Positions 32,802-45,859 are shown, counted from the first letter of the stretch. The stretch is 64,000 bases of DNA from Meghimatium bilineatum (GCA_034231615.1 CM067315.1:12424559-12488558), one strand, 5' to 3'. Translations and numbers: made by a program. The notes: generated by a model from the letters alone, not told the origin.

Positions 32802-32881
32802 AGAGCATACTCTCTGCGGAGCATACTCTCTGCGGGGCAGACTCTCTGTGGAGCAGACTCTCTGCGGAGCAGACTCTCCGT
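32802..32881. repeat. 16-bp tandem repeat, 5 units
   Basis: Units GAGCATACTCTCTGCG with GAGCAGACTCTC variants. Confidence 0.9.
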
Positions 32882-33095
32882 CCTCGACAAACGTCATTCA
32901 TATTGTTCTATCATTAGCCATGTTTCCCCCATTTTTGTTCCATGTTCTACACATCTTATGTGTGCATTGCGTTCTTTACTGCTGATGTTTCTGTGTCTGC
33001 CCCTTTTTCCTTTTTCTCTGTTTGTTCCAGAACAATTCCTGTATTACAGTGCTTTCATTTGGTCTTCTTAATGTATGACATATCAATCTTCCTCC

Positions 33096-33420
33096 ACTGG
33101 AGTTTGTTTAATTCTTTAATACTTTCTTCACTAGAGTTTGTTTAGTTCTGTATTACTTCCTCCACTAGAGTTTGTTTAGTTCTTTAATACTTTCTTCACT
33201 AGAGTTTGTTTAGTTCTCTAATACTTCCTCCACTAGAGTTTGTTTAGTTCTCTAATACTTCCTCCACTGGAGTTTGTTTAGTTCTTTAATACTTTCTTCA
33301 CTAGAGTTTGTTTAGTTCTGTATTACTTCCTCCACTAGAGTTTGTTTAGTTCTTTAATACTTTCTTCACTAGAGTTTATTTAGTTCTTTAATTATTCGCT
33401 GGAGTTTGTTTAGTTCTTTC
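33096..33420. repeat. 34-bp minisatellite, about 9 units
   Basis: Units alternate between TTCTTTAATACTTTCTTCAC and TTCTGTATTACTTCCTCCAC types, followed by TAGAGTTTGTTTAG, which suggests a two-unit higher-order period. Confidence 0.93.
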
Positions 33421-33514
33421 CATGAGTTCCTCATTGGTGATGTTATCCAACTATTTGAAACCTTGTGTTCTGTGCAGGAATTATCTATTCATCAAATGTT
33501 CTTATTTTGTGTTG

Positions 33515-33855
33515 CCTCTCAAACTCCTGCAGATTAGCAAGCTATAGTCCAGAGAACAGAATGCTGTGTATCTAGGTTTACACCATAGCTGCAATATCTG
33601 CGCCTTACCATCTGATATATCCTACTTCGACAAGGCATTTGATTATACTATTACCCTCTATTGAATGGGACAACATACTCCACCACAAAACTCCACAAGC
33701 TCCACCACCATAATCCACCACAAAACTCCACCAAACGCACAAACTCCACCATACTCCACCACAATACGTCCTTAGTCGACAATTACGACATACACTACAG
33801 GTAAGTGAAGCTATTTCGCGCTTCACTTTCGAGACCCGACAACACGAAGGGGAGA
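33515..33855 (+). mobile_element. Long SINE copy with internal CCACCA expansion (reverse of SINE sense)
   Basis: Head 'CAAACTCCTGCAGATTAGCA' (33519) and end 'CGAGACCCGACAACACGAAGG' (20 of these bases shared) match the family. The middle has been replaced by a degenerate CTCCACCACAAAA repeat at 33672-33765. Confidence 0.72.
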
Positions 33856-34907
33856 TTATTTATAGTTTTACTTTCTGTGCATCTGTAGATTAACACCTAA
33901 CGTTGTCTTTATGCAGCTAATCAGCGACTGTCCTGATTACGTCAGTGATATTTCCTCTCAGCACTGCACCATCAAACACATATTACCACCAATGAACATG
34001 CTCATTCATAAACTTTGAACTCTTTATGATGAATACATTATATCTATGTCTTAGGTGCAACAGATTTGGTTTTTTTTACTCAAGATGATCTGGGGTTATT
34101 TCTAAAATGTCAGTGGTAACCGTGGCCTGTGCTATGCGACTGCATAAATAGGTATCTTAGAAAGGTGACCAACCCTTTTCTTAGTATCCACCTCTCTACC
34201 TTGAGAAGCGTGCTTTATTAGTTGAATCCCAAATTCAGAGTACCGCTGTATTAGTTCCGTATCTCAATTAATTATCAGTCCTAATTATAAACAGTAATAG
34301 CTTCTCTTGCAAACTAATTTTTTTTTGTCCATCTAAAATTCAGGCATTTCAAGCACGTTTTTTTTACAAAGCAAATTTCAAAGTTGCAATGTTCACAACT
34401 CAAAAAATTATAACTTTGTGCTAGTAATATTCCATATTATTGCAAGTAATTGCATGTAGGTCTATTGCAATTACTTGCATTTTTTCATATATATATATAT
34501 ACATCTCCACATCAGGCAATCATTTTTGTTAATATGTCTTTATATACAGGCTGTGTTCAAGTTTTTATATCAAGGATATGTTACCCCGATTATTCCTTCA
34601 ATTCGGAGCCAGAAATAATATTGTGCACAATGTTTCTTATCTCATTTTGTATGTTTGGTCAAAAATTCTCAACCATAAACATTTTAAATTGTAGTTAGTT
34701 TAAGTCAGATGGAAAAACAAACGGCACGCTTGTCAGATCCGGCCCGCCGGGTCATTTTGGCTGGCACTTCAGCCTGATTTAAAAGTATTATGTGTACTTG
34801 CATCTAAGCTTATAAAATTACTTGGAACAGAGAATATTACTTGAAACTCCAAGGATCTTGTTGGCCCAATCCCTCTTGAAAAATTGCCAATTCGGCATGC
34901 TTGGTTA
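33856..34907. other. About 1 kb with nothing recognised
   Basis: AT-rich; only a short TA run near 34489-34500. Confidence 0.3.
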
Positions 34908-35101
34908 GGGACTGTCCATAAATTATTTTAACAATTTGGGAGAGAAGTCTTAAAAAGTTCGATAAATGTCGATAATTGGCGGGGATTGACAAAAAATTAA
35001 CGTCAACAATATTTTTTTTCTATACCAATTAAATTTCTTAAATATGAAGAAAAAAGTCCAAAAAATCATATTCTTTTAATGTACTTTTTCTGCTACAAAA
35101 A

Positions 35102-35132
<31 letters not shown>

Positions 35133-35252
35133 TGTAAAAATCTTGATATCATTTAGCAGGAGGGGTGTAAGGTTCTTTAATTGCTAACAATTGTTGAAAA
35201 GAGGTGGGGTAACAATTTGCCAAACTTTTTTTAAAATAATTTATAGTCCGCC
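34908..35252. mobile_element. MITE family 1 copy
   Basis: Left 'GGGACTGTCCATAAATTATT' (34908), right 'AAAATAATTTATAGTCCGCC' inverted (35233-35252). Contains a G-run of about a dozen near 35120. Confidence 0.75.
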
Positions 35253-35534
35253 ATTACCCTTCTCTGGTCTAGATTCAATAATTATGGGGAAATGTTTCTT
35301 TTTCATCAATGAGTGATTGACTTGATTTGAAATTGTATATGTCTTGAAGATTTGTTATGAATTTACTTTTCAGATCGTTTATGTTGGATTGTTTAGTTAG
35401 GTCCGTTGCATATGGTTTTCATAACGTTCAATAACATTTATTTGCTGTTGATTTTTTTTTTTTTTACTAACTTCCAACATCTCAGGTATGTCTCAAAAAC
35501 TGTTCATGTATAATATGTTTCATGTGATGTGATC

Positions 35535-36085
35535 CGTGAAATTTCGGTTTGTTTTGTTTTCTGTATAAGACTATGGGAATATAATTCGGTCTGTTATGTT
35601 TTCTGTATAAGGCTATGGGAATATAATTCGGTCTGTTATGTTTTCTGTATGAGGCTATGGGAATATAATTCGGTCTGTTATGTTTTCTGTATAAGACTAT
35701 GGGAATATAATTCGGTCTGTTATGTTTTCTGTATAAGACTATGGGAATATAATTCGGTCTGTTATGTTTTCTGTATAAGACTATGGGAATATAATTCGGT
35801 CTGTTATGTTTTCTGTATAAGACTATGGGAATATAATTCGGTCTGTTATGTTTTCTGTATAAGACTATGGGAATATAATTCGGTCTGTTATGTTTTCTGT
35901 ATAAGACTATGGGAATATATTTCGGTCTGTTATGTTTTCTGTATAAGACTATGGGAATATAATTCGGTCTGTTATGTTTTCTGTATAAGACTATGGGAAT
36001 ATATTTCAGTCTGTTATGTTTTCTGTATAAGGCTATGGGAATATATTTCAGTCTGTTATGTTTTCTGTATGAGAATATATTTTGG
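35535..36085. repeat. 42-bp minisatellite, about 13 units
   Basis: Units TATGTTTTCTGTATAAGACT plus ATGGGAATATAATTCGGTCTGT; the period again keeps a long frame open. Confidence 0.97.
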
Positions 36086-36089
36086 TTAA

Positions 36090-36902
<813 letters not shown>

Positions 36903-37262
36903 TAGCAACGTGTAACATTGGTCTAAGAGAGATCTAGTTATGTCTCAGCAAAGTGTAACATGGATCTAAGAGAGATCTAATTATTTCTCAGCAAAGTTAA
37001 CATTGATCTAAGAGAGATCTAGTTATGTCCCAGCAACGTGTAACATTGGTCTAAGAGAGATCTAGTTATTTCTCAGCAACGTGTAACATTGGTCTAAGAG
37101 AGATCTAGTTATTTCTCAGCAACGTGTAACATTGGTCTAATAGAGATCTAGTTATGTCTCAGCAACGTGTAACATGGATCTATGAGAGATCTAGTTATGT
37201 CTCAGCAACGTGTAACATTGGTCTAAGAGAGATCTAGTTATGTCTCAGCAACGTGTAACATG
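36903..37262. repeat. 43-bp minisatellite, about 8 units
   Basis: Units GTGTAACATTGGTCTAAGAG plus AGATCTAGTTATGTCTCAGCAAC. Confidence 0.95.
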
Positions 37263-37389
37263 GATCTATGATACAGATATGTTGATAGTAAATTTCTATA
37301 TGCCATTAATGTTCGCCATTAAATTTCAGACATGGACGAAGTTAAAAGAACATGTTCTAGGTCATTTAACTGATCTACATATCAACTTG

Positions 37390-37462
37390 ATGCTAGCTTA
37401 TATGCATTGTTCTATGCTAGCTTATATGCGTTGTTCTATGCTAGCTTATATGCGTTGTTCTA
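37390..37462. repeat. 24-bp tandem repeat, 3 units
   Basis: TATGCTAGCTTATATGCGTT plus GTTC. Confidence 0.9.
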
Positions 37463-37467
37463 TATTT

Positions 37468-37735
37468 GTTTATTCTTCTTCTGCATTTCATTCTCAAACC
37501 TCTGCACATTGTCAGGGGTAGTCCGAAGAGGGAAATACGCTGTCATAGCTTATAGCTTGACTGCAATATCTGTGTGTTTAGGTCTGACACACCCGACTTC
37601 AGCAAGTCTACTTAATCACTTAACCTTCTACGGGATATGCCAGCCACCCCCCCCCCACTTCTAAAACATCTTTAGTCGCCTCTTGCGACGTGAATGACAG
37701 GTACTAGTTTAGTTATTCTTTGAGTCTGGCATTAC
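37468..37735 (+). mobile_element. Long SINE copy (reverse of SINE sense)
   Basis: From 'TTCTTCTTCTGCATTTCATT' to 'TTAGTCGCCTCTTGCGAC' and beyond, with a C-run insertion at 37648-37657. Confidence 0.75.
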
Positions 37736-37913
37736 ACATGCGAATTTCTTCATATTTTTGCCTTGTTTTACATGTTTTTTTTCTCATGACAAACCTCATC
37801 GTCTCATCATATGTTATATTATTGTTATGATTGGGTATTTTTCCCTGTTATATTAGTGATATGGTTGGGTATTTTACCTACATGAAATCTTGTTTTTAAA
37901 TTCTGTGATAGAT

Positions 37914-38189
37914 CAGTGGTTCTCATCTTTTCCACGTGGCCCTCATTTCGGTATAAAACTTTATTTTCGTTTCCTCCTTGCGACCATCTCAACTCTTTTC
38001 AAAGCATTTACATTGTATTGTATTGTTGAATAATGCCAAAATAGTTACCTGAAAAATCCAACATGGAACAAATTCACCCCTCCTCAATTAATATTAATGT
38101 TCTCCATGCATACAACTGTTCTCCCCCCCCCCCCCACACCCAAAAATGGAAATCAAAGAGATGCCATATGGCCACGCTGAGAACCAATG
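37914..38189. mobile_element. hAT-type MITE, decayed
   Basis: Left end CAGTGGTTCTCATCTTTT, right end inverted CATTGGTTCTCAGCGTGG. Target duplication not recognisable. Contains a C-run at 38122-38135. Confidence 0.7.
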
Positions 38190-39019
38190 ATTTAGACACG
38201 TCTGTAATTTTTATTTTTATAGTTTTATCACTGAACCGTTACTTTCTTGTATTAAGAATTGATGTCAACATTTATTTGAGATACTTGCATAAAATTTGTT
38301 CCCACTGTGTACTGTGAGATTCTGTGATATTGCTACATAAGGAAAGATCTGTGACTTTGGTAATTTTGATTATAATTAAAACATAAATATGTTGAGATGA
38401 ATGAATTATGTGAAGACAAAAGAAATTGTCTAGGAAAAAAAAACCCGCATTTTCAAAGGTTAATTTCTTGAAAACATGATATTTTGTAAGTACAATTTTT
38501 GCAAACGATATTTTTTTTGTAGTTATTCTTGGAACACATATTGATGTGGCTTTCACATTCTTAGAAAAGGATGTGGTTGTGAATGCAAAATCCTTTATTA
38601 AACATGTGATTTATATTTACTTTCAAATTCTTGGAAAAATGAAATGGGACAATTGATACTTTCATTATTTTTATTATAGGTATCCTGTGCAGGTCTATAA
38701 ACCACAAGAGTAAAGGTGCTTTAGGCGAGGTCATCTAGGAATATAAGGTCACGCTGCGACATCACAAAGACAGTCGCTGTTAACAATCGCTGCAGGGATT
38801 TCCTTTACAGTAAATACCAAATCCTTTTATAGAATATTTCTGCGGGATGATCTCAGATGCGGGATGATCGTTACTCTCAGGAAAATTTTATAAGTAATAG
38901 ATGGACAACCCCTACGTGAGATCAGCAGGCGATACTTCTGGAGAAGGATTTGGTATACACGAGTCATACATTTTCTAGCTATACTCGTGAAAAAATGGTT
39001 GGCCCCCTATACAACGGGA
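38190..39019. other. Spacer, nothing recognised
   Basis: No supported gene, repeat array or transposon in about 830 bp. Confidence 0.3.
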
Positions 39020-39257
39020 TATCCTGGCAACGTTTCTTACTAGGAAGCAGCAGCTAGTCCTTGCTATATCATGGCAATGTTTCTTACTAGGAAGCAGCAG
39101 CTAGTCCTTGCTATATCATGGCAATGTTTCTTACTAGGAAGCAGCAGCTAGTCCTTGCTATATCATGGCAATGTTTCTTACTAGGAAGCAGCAACTAGTC
39201 CTTGCTATATCATGGCAATGTTTCTTACTAGGAAGCAGCAGCTAGTCCTTGCTAATA
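39020..39257. repeat. 45-bp minisatellite, 5 units
   Basis: Units TATCATGGCAATGTTTCTTA plus CTAGGAAGCAGCAGCTAGTCCTTGC. Confidence 0.95.
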
Positions 39258-39364
39258 TATCTACATGTCCTTGGGTTTTGTCCTTTATTGTGTATGCTGG
39301 CACTGGCCGTATTAAAGACATTCAGTCATTTGAACTGCATGGACAAACGTGACCAACATAATAA

Positions 39365-39570
39365 GACCCATTAGGGTCGTAGGGGTGCTACACTAGAAAC
39401 CACCAACACAAAATGCCCTCCAAACACATCTCTCTTGGCCATTCGGACGAATGCCGAAAAATTCTGCCTTGATCATTTCTTCATTTTTATCAATCCATGA
39501 TTTTCTTTTACCGACATTTCTCCTACTACCCTCGACGTTCCTTGCAAAATTTCTTTAGAAAGTGAGTTCC
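39365..39570 (-). pseudogene. LINE 3' fragment related to 52.5-53.5 kb
   Basis: Minus strand reads N-S-L-S-K-E-I-L-Q-G-T, like S-L-S-K-T-I-L-Q-G-T in the 52561-53082 LINE. Both share the 3' end around 'GGGTCGTAGG'. Confidence 0.65.
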
Positions 39571-39624
39571 TATAATCCCAACATAGATATAAGTAAATGG
39601 TTGGAGTTTTTTCTGTAACTGAAT

Positions 39625-39828
39625 GTGTACATGCAAAATGGCTTAGCATGCTATCTAAATGCACACAAAGAGTTCCCTCTATGTAGGGAGGACGAGGAGG
39701 GATGGGAACTTCTTTTCAAAGCATTGCAGACTGCTGAGTGTGTTCTGAGTATGAAAGAAGGTCTTGGAGAACCAACACGTAAACCCCCACCATATATACT
39801 AGATCCTCATTCTTGGGGATCTAAATAA
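39625..39828 (+). other. Unassigned open frame of 67 codons
   Basis: Non-repetitive, mixed-composition peptide (F-P-L-C-R-E-D-E-E-G-W-E-L-L near residues 17-30). No family recognised. Could be an exon or a transposon remnant. Confidence 0.2.
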
Positions 39829-39892
39829 GGATATGTTAGAAATAAGAAAACATCTTTCATTATTGCATGTTTTCTTCATGTTTGACCATGCG

Positions 39893-40912
39893 TGTAATAG
39901 GTCAGTCTGTTGTGTGATCATATGTGTAGTAGGTCAGTTTGCTGTGTGATCATCATGCCTGTAGTAGGTCAGTCTGTGTGATCATATGTGTAGTAGGTCA
40001 GTCTGTTGTGTGATCATATGTGTAGTAGGTCAGTTTGTTGTGTGATCATGTCTGTAGTAGGTCAGTCTGTGTGATTACGCCTGTAGTAGGTCAGTCTGTG
40101 TGATTATGTCTGTAGTAGGTCAGTCTGTGTGATCATGTCTGTAGTAGATCAGTCTATTGTGTGATCATGTCTGTAGTAGATCAGTCTATTGTGTGATCAT
40201 GTCTGTAGTAGGTCAGTCTGTGTGATTACGCCTGTAGTAGGTCAGTCTGTTGTGTGATTATGTCTGTAGTAGGTCAGTCTATTGTGTGATCATGTCTGTA
40301 GTAGGTCAGTCTGTTGTGTGATCATGTTTGTAGTTGGTGAGTCTATGTGATCCTGTCTGTAGTAGGTCAGTCTGTGTGTTCATGTCTGTAGTAGGTCAGT
40401 CTGTGTGTTCATGTCTGTAGTGGGTCAGTCTGTGTGATCATGTCTGTAGTAGGTCAGTCTGTGTGATCATGTCTGTAGTAGGTCGGTCTGTGTGATATTG
40501 CCTTTAGTAGGTGAGTATGTGTGATCATGTCTGTAGTAGGTCAGTCTGTTGTGTGATCATGTCTGTAGTAGGTCGGTCAGTTGTGTGATCATGTCTGTAG
40601 TAGGTCGGTCAGTTGTGTGATCATGCCTGTAATAGTGATCAGTCTGTTGTGTGATAATGGCTGTAGTAGTGATCAGTCTGTTGTGTGATAATGGATGTAG
40701 TAGTGATCATGTCTGTAATAGTGATCAGTCTGTTGTGTGATAATGGCTGTAGTATTAATCAGTCTGTTGTGTGATCATGTCTGTAGTAGGTCGGTCAGTT
40801 GTGTGATCATGCCTGTAATAGTGATCAGTCTGTTGTGTGATAATGGCTGTAATAGTGATCAGTCTGTTGTGTGATAATGGCTGTAGCAGTGATCAGTCTG
40901 TTGTGTGATATC
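39893..40912. repeat. 28-36 bp degenerate minisatellite, more than 30 units
   Basis: Units GTGATCATGTCTGTAGTAGG plus TCAGTCTGTT(GT), shifting on the right to GATAATGGCTGTAGTAGTGA types. Confidence 0.95.
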
Positions 40913-41251
40913 AAACTGATGTTTCTGTTACCATGCTCTGTATCTACCTCATTTAGTGTTCAACAATGTATATTATAACAGTTCATTTGACTTCTGCGTT
41001 TTCTTTTCATTTATTATGCGTTTGTTTGATGTGTGTGTTGATTAAGTGTGGGTTCCTACACGTATGCCTGAGTGTGTGATAATGTAGGTGTTGTCTATGT
41101 TGGAAACATACCAATATTCATCATCATCTTAGCGCTATAAGACATGAAGGCTAATTGTTGCAGATATAATTTCTCTCTACACATCTCTGTCACTTGTCTT
41201 TGCTCTCCAATTACTGATTCCTAGTTGCAGGTCTTCCAATATATTGTCCTT

Positions 41252-41367
41252 CCACCTTCTTGTTCAACTTCTACATTATCCATGCACCTTCTTGTTGATC
41301 TTCTATGTTGTCCTTCCACCTTATTGTAGATCATTTATGTTGTCCATTCACCTTCTTGTTGATCATC
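41252..41367. repeat. 32-bp tandem repeat, 4 units
   Basis: TTGTCCTTCCACCTTCTTGT plus TGATCTTCTATG. Confidence 0.85.
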
Positions 41368-41409
41368 CTCAAGCATGCACACCATAACTCCCTACACAAG
41401 TCCAACTCT

Positions 41410-42004
41410 GCCACACTGTAATTTTCAAATTCAAGCTATAACCTCACTTAACTACCTAAACAGGCCACACACAGCACCACATTAATTCCCTACGCAAGTC
41501 ACACACAGCACAATTATAACTTTCTACACTAGCGACAGGCAGCCTTATTGTAACGCTCTACGCAAGCCACAGGCAGCCTTATTGTAACTCTCTACACAAG
41601 CCACATGCAGCCTTATTGTAACTTCCTACACAAGCCACATACAGCCTTATTGTAACTCTCTACACACGCCACAGGCAGCCTTATTGTAACTCTAAAAAAG
41701 CCACAAGCAGCCTTATTGTAACTCTCTACACAAGCAGCCTTATCGTAACTCTCTACACAAGCCACAAGCAGCCTTATTGTAACTCCCCACACAAGCCACA
41801 GGCAGCCTTATTGTAACTCCCTACACAAGCCACACACAGCACAATTTTAACTTCCTACACAGGAAGCCTTATTGTAACTTCCTACACAAGCCACAGGCAG
41901 CTTATTGTAACTTTCTACACAAGCAGCCTTATTGTAACTCTTCACAAGCCACAGGCAGCCTTATTGTAACCTATTATAAGAAACAAGCTGCACACAGCCT
42001 TAAT
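41410..42004. repeat. About 34-bp minisatellite, left half of a split array
   Basis: Units of CCTTATTGTAACTCCCTACA plus CAAGCCACAGGCAG. The array stops at AGCCTTAAT (41996-42004) and resumes at the same 9 bases at 43496. Confidence 0.93.
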
Positions 42005-43495
42005 AGTTAGTCAGTTGCTGAATGAATGTCACTGCACTCCGGACAAGTCCATATGTGGTCAGATCTTTCCTTGAGTGTATCCGTCATTATACGTTGATTG
42101 ACCATCATTCTTTCTCGCCCACGAAACCGCTGCTTTCTAGCACACCACATTTCGAACCAATCTCCCTTATTCTAGTCATGGAACAAGAGTCATCGTCACT
42201 TGTACAGACATTTTTTTGTGCGTTTTCCCGTAGGACGTTCAAAATGTCTGCCCGATCCACCAGCAGCATTTTTAGCAGCGTGTGCTGCCAACCTATCTGC
42301 TCTCTCATTACCCCTGACTCCCGCATGTCCCGGCACACAAATAAAAGTCACTGTATCCAGCCACTGTTCCCGAATGCATCCCGCCTGAATTTTCACAATC
42401 ATGCTCATCGAGTCACTGAGTATACAAGCATGCTCACAGACATTCTGAGCAGACCCATTTCAAAGTTTTGGTTACTGCCAAAAACTTCATTGACATACTG
42501 CTTGTCGCTTGAGAGGATGCATCATAAACCCCTCTGATGGTTTCCCCCTACCTTTGAACCGTGAAAGCCTAGGCATTCGGGATGTGTCTCTTAACGGAAC
42601 CATCTATATATATATCATAATAATAATAATAATATCACCTTTCCTGGAATTCTCACCGATCAGAGCGAGCACTTCGGACTCCACCACTGCCGGAGACTAT
42701 TCCCTGCATTCTCTATTGAGTGTTATTATTACTTTGAAGGCTGTCGGACAATCTAATGGTACACCTTCTCCAATCATCACACATACTGTATAACATCCTC
42801 TGCACGTCCCATCCACGACTTTCCTCTCCTAAGTTGACTGCCTTTCAATTTGAGAATTTCATCAGTGTAGAGGGTGCTATTTATCAGCGGTGATTTGTAG
42901 GTAGTCCCGCGCCCTGCACATTTGTATTATTCGCTCTGCAGTTATCGCAATCAAGTAAGTAGCGCATAGCCCGTGCTGATGTATCTCTCGTACACCCTAA
43001 AATGATTCGCATTGCCTCATTCTGGTTTCTATGCAATATTTCTGTTTTAGTCTGACTCAGTCAGAATCGCCAGTGCGTACTCTACCACCGACACCACCAA
43101 TCCCTGATACAGCAGAAATAGCAGTTTCTGTTCACACTGAGCAGCAGCCATAACTTTCATCGCCACAAGACCTTTATAAGCTTTTAAAATGATGTGGTCA
43201 GCATGATCTTTGAAACTCAGACTTCGGTTCAACCAAGTACTTCATTGCGCTCGCTCTCTCGGGGACATCCCCTCTCAAGGTAACCGGCGGCGTGGACGTG
43301 TTTATTTAGAGAAAATCATGTTATCGATGCTTTTGATGGATTAACAAAAGCTCCAGAATTACTGCACCACTTCCCTATACGACCAAACTCCCTCTGCAAA
43401 TTCCTTGCGCTAGTTTCTCTATCTCTGCCCTGTCTATATACCAAGATGTCATCAGTATAGGATATAGTTCTCTACGTTTCCCTAACGGAAAACAT
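42005..43495 (-). pseudogene. LINE (RT with Y-T-D-D, RNase H) inserted into minisatellite
   Basis: A 1.49-kb 5'-truncated non-LTR copy on the minus strand. It starts just before the RT catalytic Y-T-D-D-I-L-V-Y (about 43440-43465) and continues with L-S-F-K-D-H-A-D-H near 43200. It reaches the RNase H end V-P-G-H-A-G-V-R-G-N-E-R-A-D-R-L-A near 42290-42340. AGCCTTAAT flanks both sides as a 9-bp target duplication. Stops and frameshifts make it inactive. Confidence 0.85.
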
Positions 43496-44052
43496 AGCCT
43501 TAATGTAACTCCCTACACAAGCCATACGCAGCATCACTATAACTCCCTATACAAGTCATACGCAGCCTCACTATAACTCCCTATACATGCCAATCTCAGC
43601 CTCATTGCAACTCCCTACACATGCCACACTCAGCCTCATTGCAACTCCCTACACATGCCCTCATTGCAACTCCCTACACATGCCAATCTCAGCCTCATTG
43701 CAACTCTCTACACATACCACTCTCAGCCTCATTGTAACTCCCTACACATGCCAATCTCAGCCTCATTGTAACTCCCTACACATGCCACACTCAGCCTCAT
43801 TGCAACTCCCTACACATACCACTCTCAGCCTCATTGCAACTCCCTACACATACCACTCTCAGCCTCATTGTAACTCCCTACACATGCCAATCTCAGCCTC
43901 ATTGTAACTCCCTACACATGCCACACTCAGCCTCATTGCCACTCCCTACACATACCACTCTCAGCCTCATTGTAACTACCTACACATACCACTCTCAGCC
44001 TCATTGCAACTCCCTACACATACCACTCTCAGCCTCATTGTAACTACCTAAC
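43496..44052. repeat. About 34-bp minisatellite, right half of the split array
   Basis: Same unit class as the left half but diverged to CCTCATTGCAACTCCCTACA plus CATGCCACTCTCAG. The halves have homogenised separately since the split. Confidence 0.93.
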
Positions 44053-44388
44053 GGGAAACTGCTATATAGACATCACTGTTGTTTTCCTTCCGAAGCTCTT
44101 ATATTGCCATCATGTTTGGTTGTCTACATAGATACGCTGATGTGTTGATATACTGATGATAGTGTGTGTGTGTTGTTATGTGTATATGTTTATATTTATG
44201 TGCAAGCCACTGCAACACACAATGACTAAAGGATTCTGTCAACACCGTGTATGGAAAAAATAACAATGAAATGTTGAAATGAGTCCTTGTTAAAGATTCT
44301 AGTAAGGTTGTGGTGGGTTGAGTAAGAAGTAAGCAGGGATTAAAATTGGAGAGGTAACATTTTGAGATGGACTGGATACAGTCTAGCA
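44053..44388. other. Spacer, nothing recognised
   Basis: Short GT-rich run near 44160-44185 only. Confidence 0.3.
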
Positions 44389-44590
44389 AAGTGGTTCTCA
44401 TTCTGTGGGTAGCGATTTCTCCGGGGGGGGGGGGGGGGGTGTGGTCGAACGACCCTTCCACATGAGTCGCCTACGACTATCAGAAAATACATATTACAGT
44501 AGCAACGAAAATAATTGTATGGTTTGGGGTCACCACAAAATGAGAAACTGTATTAAAGGGCCGCGACATTAGGAAGGATGAAAACCACTG
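44389..44590. mobile_element. SPIN-like hAT MITE
   Basis: Left end AGTGGTTCTCATTCTGTGGG, right end AAAACCACTG. The interior runs 'GGTCGAACGACCCTTCCACA', 'GTAGCAACGAAAATAATTGT', 'GGGGTCACCACAAAATGAGA', 'AACTGTATTAAAGGGCCGCG'. The order and wording agree closely with the non-autonomous SPIN (SPace INvader) consensus as I remember it from mammals. A G-run of about 17 expanded near 44420. Target duplication not clear. Confidence 0.8.
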
Positions 44591-44882
44591 GCAGAATGCA
44601 CCATCATGACAATAGATAGTATAGGTTTGAGATCTTTTGGTGCGATGACGGCACTTGATGATGATGTATTTCAGCATATTTCCTTTATGCGTCGTCAACC
44701 CAACGACTATATATATATGACTAAATGTCAAAGAACAAGACTATTCAGCATACGAACCAGGGGTCTAGAACATTTTCAGCTATCACCCCCAAATTATATT
44801 TGTTTGCATCGATTCTAACCTTACCTGATAAAAGGAAAGGGTGGAGGGGCAGGTGTGGGAATAGTAAAAGTCTACTTTCTAT

Positions 44883-45045
44883 GACTCTTCTTCTTCAGCG
44901 TTCATTCTCAAACTCCCGCTGGATCTCCCTTGTAGCAGGACCATGATCTTACTAGATTTCCAGCAGGATGTACTCCAGAGAATGGAAATGCGTTGTGTCG
45001 CCGTTTTATTTGCGCCAATGGCCCGACACAATCTTCTTCGTCGGG
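44883..45045 (-). mobile_element. Short SINE with target duplication
   Basis: Flanked by TACTTTCTAT at 44873-44882 and 45046-45055. Contains the hairpin pair around 'AGCAGGACCATGATCTTACT'. Confidence 0.88.
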
Positions 45046-45162
45046 TACTTTCTATTGAAATCTAACCTTTCACGCCGCCTTGGACATGTCATCGCCCAAG
45101 TCAACGTGTCCGCAAAAATAAAATATCGCAAGAAATATACAGCAATAATTGCCTTAATTGAT

Positions 45163-45322
45163 ATATTCTTCAGCCTTCATTCTCAAACTCCCACTGGCTC
45201 TCACCTAAAGCAGGACAATGATGTTACTAGATTTCCAACAGGATATAGTCTAGAGAATGGAAATGCGTTCTGTCGCCGTTTCATTTGCGCCAATGGCTCA
45301 ATACATTCGTCATCTGCGGATA
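45163..45322 (-). mobile_element. Short SINE copy
   Basis: From 'TATTCTTCAGCCTTCATTCT' to 'CATCTGCGGA', same family as the neighbour 120 bp to the left. Confidence 0.82.
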
Positions 45323-45584
45323 TACAATGATATATATTTCTGCAGTATATAATTTTCGCCTTTTATGAAACCTAAAGTGATCTCTGGTATAAGGAGATGG
45401 AGGGAAGGGGGAATTGCGAATAACTATTCTAGTAAAATTCTGGTTAAAAAAGTGGGTACGCCTTCCCCCCATCGTCCAACTTACCTGGAAAACAGGTGCG
45501 AGGTGATCGTATTATTAAGTTTAATTTTAGTATTATCTGCTGCCTCATTACCGCAAATATTACGTACGCGACAGTGGTACCGGA

Positions 45585-45745
45585 ACCGTAAAGGGGAACG
45601 AAGAATGGTGCTGTTGTAGAATGGTGCTGTCGAAGAATGGTGCTGAAGAATGGTGTACCATGCATGTCGCAAGAGGTGACTAAGGAGGTTTTGAGGTACA
45701 GTTGGCTGTCCGATCCGATATAGGTTCAAAGTGGCCCAGGCCCTT
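45585..45745 (-). mobile_element. Long SINE fragment with internal 11-bp repeats
   Basis: 'CATGTCGCAAGAGGTGACTA' and 'TTGGCTGTCCGATCCGATAT' are family core sequences, preceded by four degenerate GAATGGTGCTG units. Confidence 0.65.
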
Positions 45746-45859
45746 AGATAAAAAGAAAGTGGGGGTGGGATTTTCAAAAACACTTCAGCAAATTGTTATA
45801 TGACTTTTAGTACTAAGAGATTGAATAAAATTTGGATAAGAAATCAACCCCCCCCCCTC

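Noticed and set aside
42022-42537. 171-codon + frame
   Set aside because: Antisense shadow of the LINE RNase H region at 42005-43495.
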